Of a stretch of 6,727 nt of DNA, positions 6,523-6,727 are shown one piece after another. Made by a program: the position numbers and the translations under genes. The notes beneath the pieces are model-generated. The model was given only the letters and a program-made list of their open reading frames with translations. It made no database searches and was not told the origin of the DNA. This DNA comes from Planctomycetota bacterium (GTDB lineage Bacteria; Planctomycetota; Phycisphaerae; WQYP01), in contig JAJZGH010000256.1 of NCBI GenBank assembly GCA_021798635.1, positions 1 through 6,727 of the forward strand, written 5' to 3'. The stretch's first letter is position 1. Every line of letters begins with the position of its first letter.

Positions 6523-6543
6523 TTCATTACTCATTACCCATTA
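6523..6543 (-). repeat. Three tandem heptamers (TAATGNN type on minus strand)
   Basis: TTCATTA, CTCATTA and CCCATTA are contiguous. On the minus strand they read TAATGGG, TAATGAG, TAATGAA. They resemble short tandemly repeated heptamers of the kind found between genes in some cyanobacteria and other bacteria. Confidence 0.8.
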
Positions 6544-6585
6544 AACTCGCCCCGCCCCCGCCACAACCACCCCACCAAACCACTT

Positions 6586-6608
6586 CCCCCTCCCCAAAAT
6601 CCCACCCC
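6586..6608 (-). other. G-quadruplex motif on the minus strand
   Basis: C-runs of 5, 4, 3 and 4 (6586-6590, 6592-6595, 6601-6603, 6605-6608) are separated by 1, 5 and 1 bases. On the minus strand this is GGGG-T-GGG-ATTTT-GGGG-A-GGGGG, which fits the G3+N1-7 rule. More G-runs flank it (complement of 6549-6575 and 6615-6620). Confidence 0.6.
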
Positions 6609-6636
6609 ATCGCCACCCCCAAACGCACCGCCCATC

Positions 6637-6697
6637 ACTGAATGTACTGAATGTACTGCCCAATACTGATCAATACTGCAATTACTGCCCATTACTC
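6637..6697 (+). repeat. Degenerate 9-10 bp tandem array with phased ACTG
   Basis: ACTG recurs at 6637, 6646, 6655, 6665, 6675 and 6684, and ACTC at 6694, so the spacing is 9, 9, 10, 10, 9, 10. TGAATGTAC is exactly doubled at 6639-6656, and CAATACTG occurs twice at 6661-6678. No function is known to me. Confidence 0.7.
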
Positions 6698-6715
6698 ATT
6701 GCTCATTATTCACTC
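6688..6715 (-). repeat. Second heptamer cluster
   Basis: CCCATTA, CTCATTG, CTCATTA and TTCACTC are contiguous. They are the same heptamer family as at 6523-6543, with the last unit diverged. The cluster overlaps the end of the phased ACTG array. Confidence 0.75.
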
Positions 6716-6727
6716 AGCGAAGCGCCG

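Larger units (their letters stand above)
6306..6727. other. Gene-free, C-rich, repeat-bearing tail of the window
   Basis: No convincing coding region is visible on either strand; reverse-strand frames here are shadows or short. The top strand is strongly C-rich and G-poor, with only about six Gs between 6543 and 6634. It contains one palindromic repeat unit, two heptamer clusters, a minus-strand G-quadruplex motif and a phased ACTG array. The stretch marks the end of the gene cluster. Confidence 0.7.

Overview
The window holds three same-strand genes packed head to tail: the 3' part of a DUF1156-type DNA methyltransferase gene (from the left edge to 1732), a Fic-family AMP-transferase gene (1732-2805), and a complete DUF499 P-loop ATPase gene carrying an N-terminal Swt1-like HEPN domain (2955-6305). 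After that come about 420 bp without a gene. DUF1156 methyltransferases and DUF499 ATPases are known partners in bacterial defence islands and are often annotated as anti-phage-associated. This is therefore most likely part of a modification-linked phage-defence locus, with a Fic gene placed between the two core genes. The usual further partners (helicase, DUF3780 protein, phospholipase-D-type nuclease) are not in this window.

The organism cannot be named. The DNA is moderately GC-rich and carries several copies of a short palindromic repeat built on GTGGTGCAGGC / GCCTGCACCAC. Translated, this repeat reads as peptides such as VVQASSLL and AGKMPAPQ, which I associate from memory with Planctomycetes, Verrucomicrobia and other PVC-group genomes. 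I infer a PVC-type environmental bacterium, with modest confidence.

Layout: 2-1732 is the methyltransferase, with the DPPY catalytic motif near nt 392 and up to three repeat-derived in-frame segments (1-52 degenerate, 698-721, 1374-1432) plus a 15-bp tandem repeat (1439-1483). The stop and the Fic start overlap (TAATG), so the two are probably translationally coupled. The Fic gene ends inside a 22-bp-period tandem repeat. The 149-bp gap before the ATPase gene holds a 10-bp inverted repeat enclosing another copy of the palindromic repeat. A further copy follows the ATPase stop codon. The last 330 bp have a very C-rich, G-poor top strand with heptamer repeats, a phased ACTG array and a G-quadruplex motif on the minus strand.

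Likely cooperation (inference): the methyltransferase marks self DNA. The HEPN-DUF499 ATPase would be a sensor or motor whose HEPN domain could act as an RNase. The Fic protein, with a class II autoinhibitory motif and a C-terminal winged-helix-like region, would be either a second effector or a regulator of the locus.
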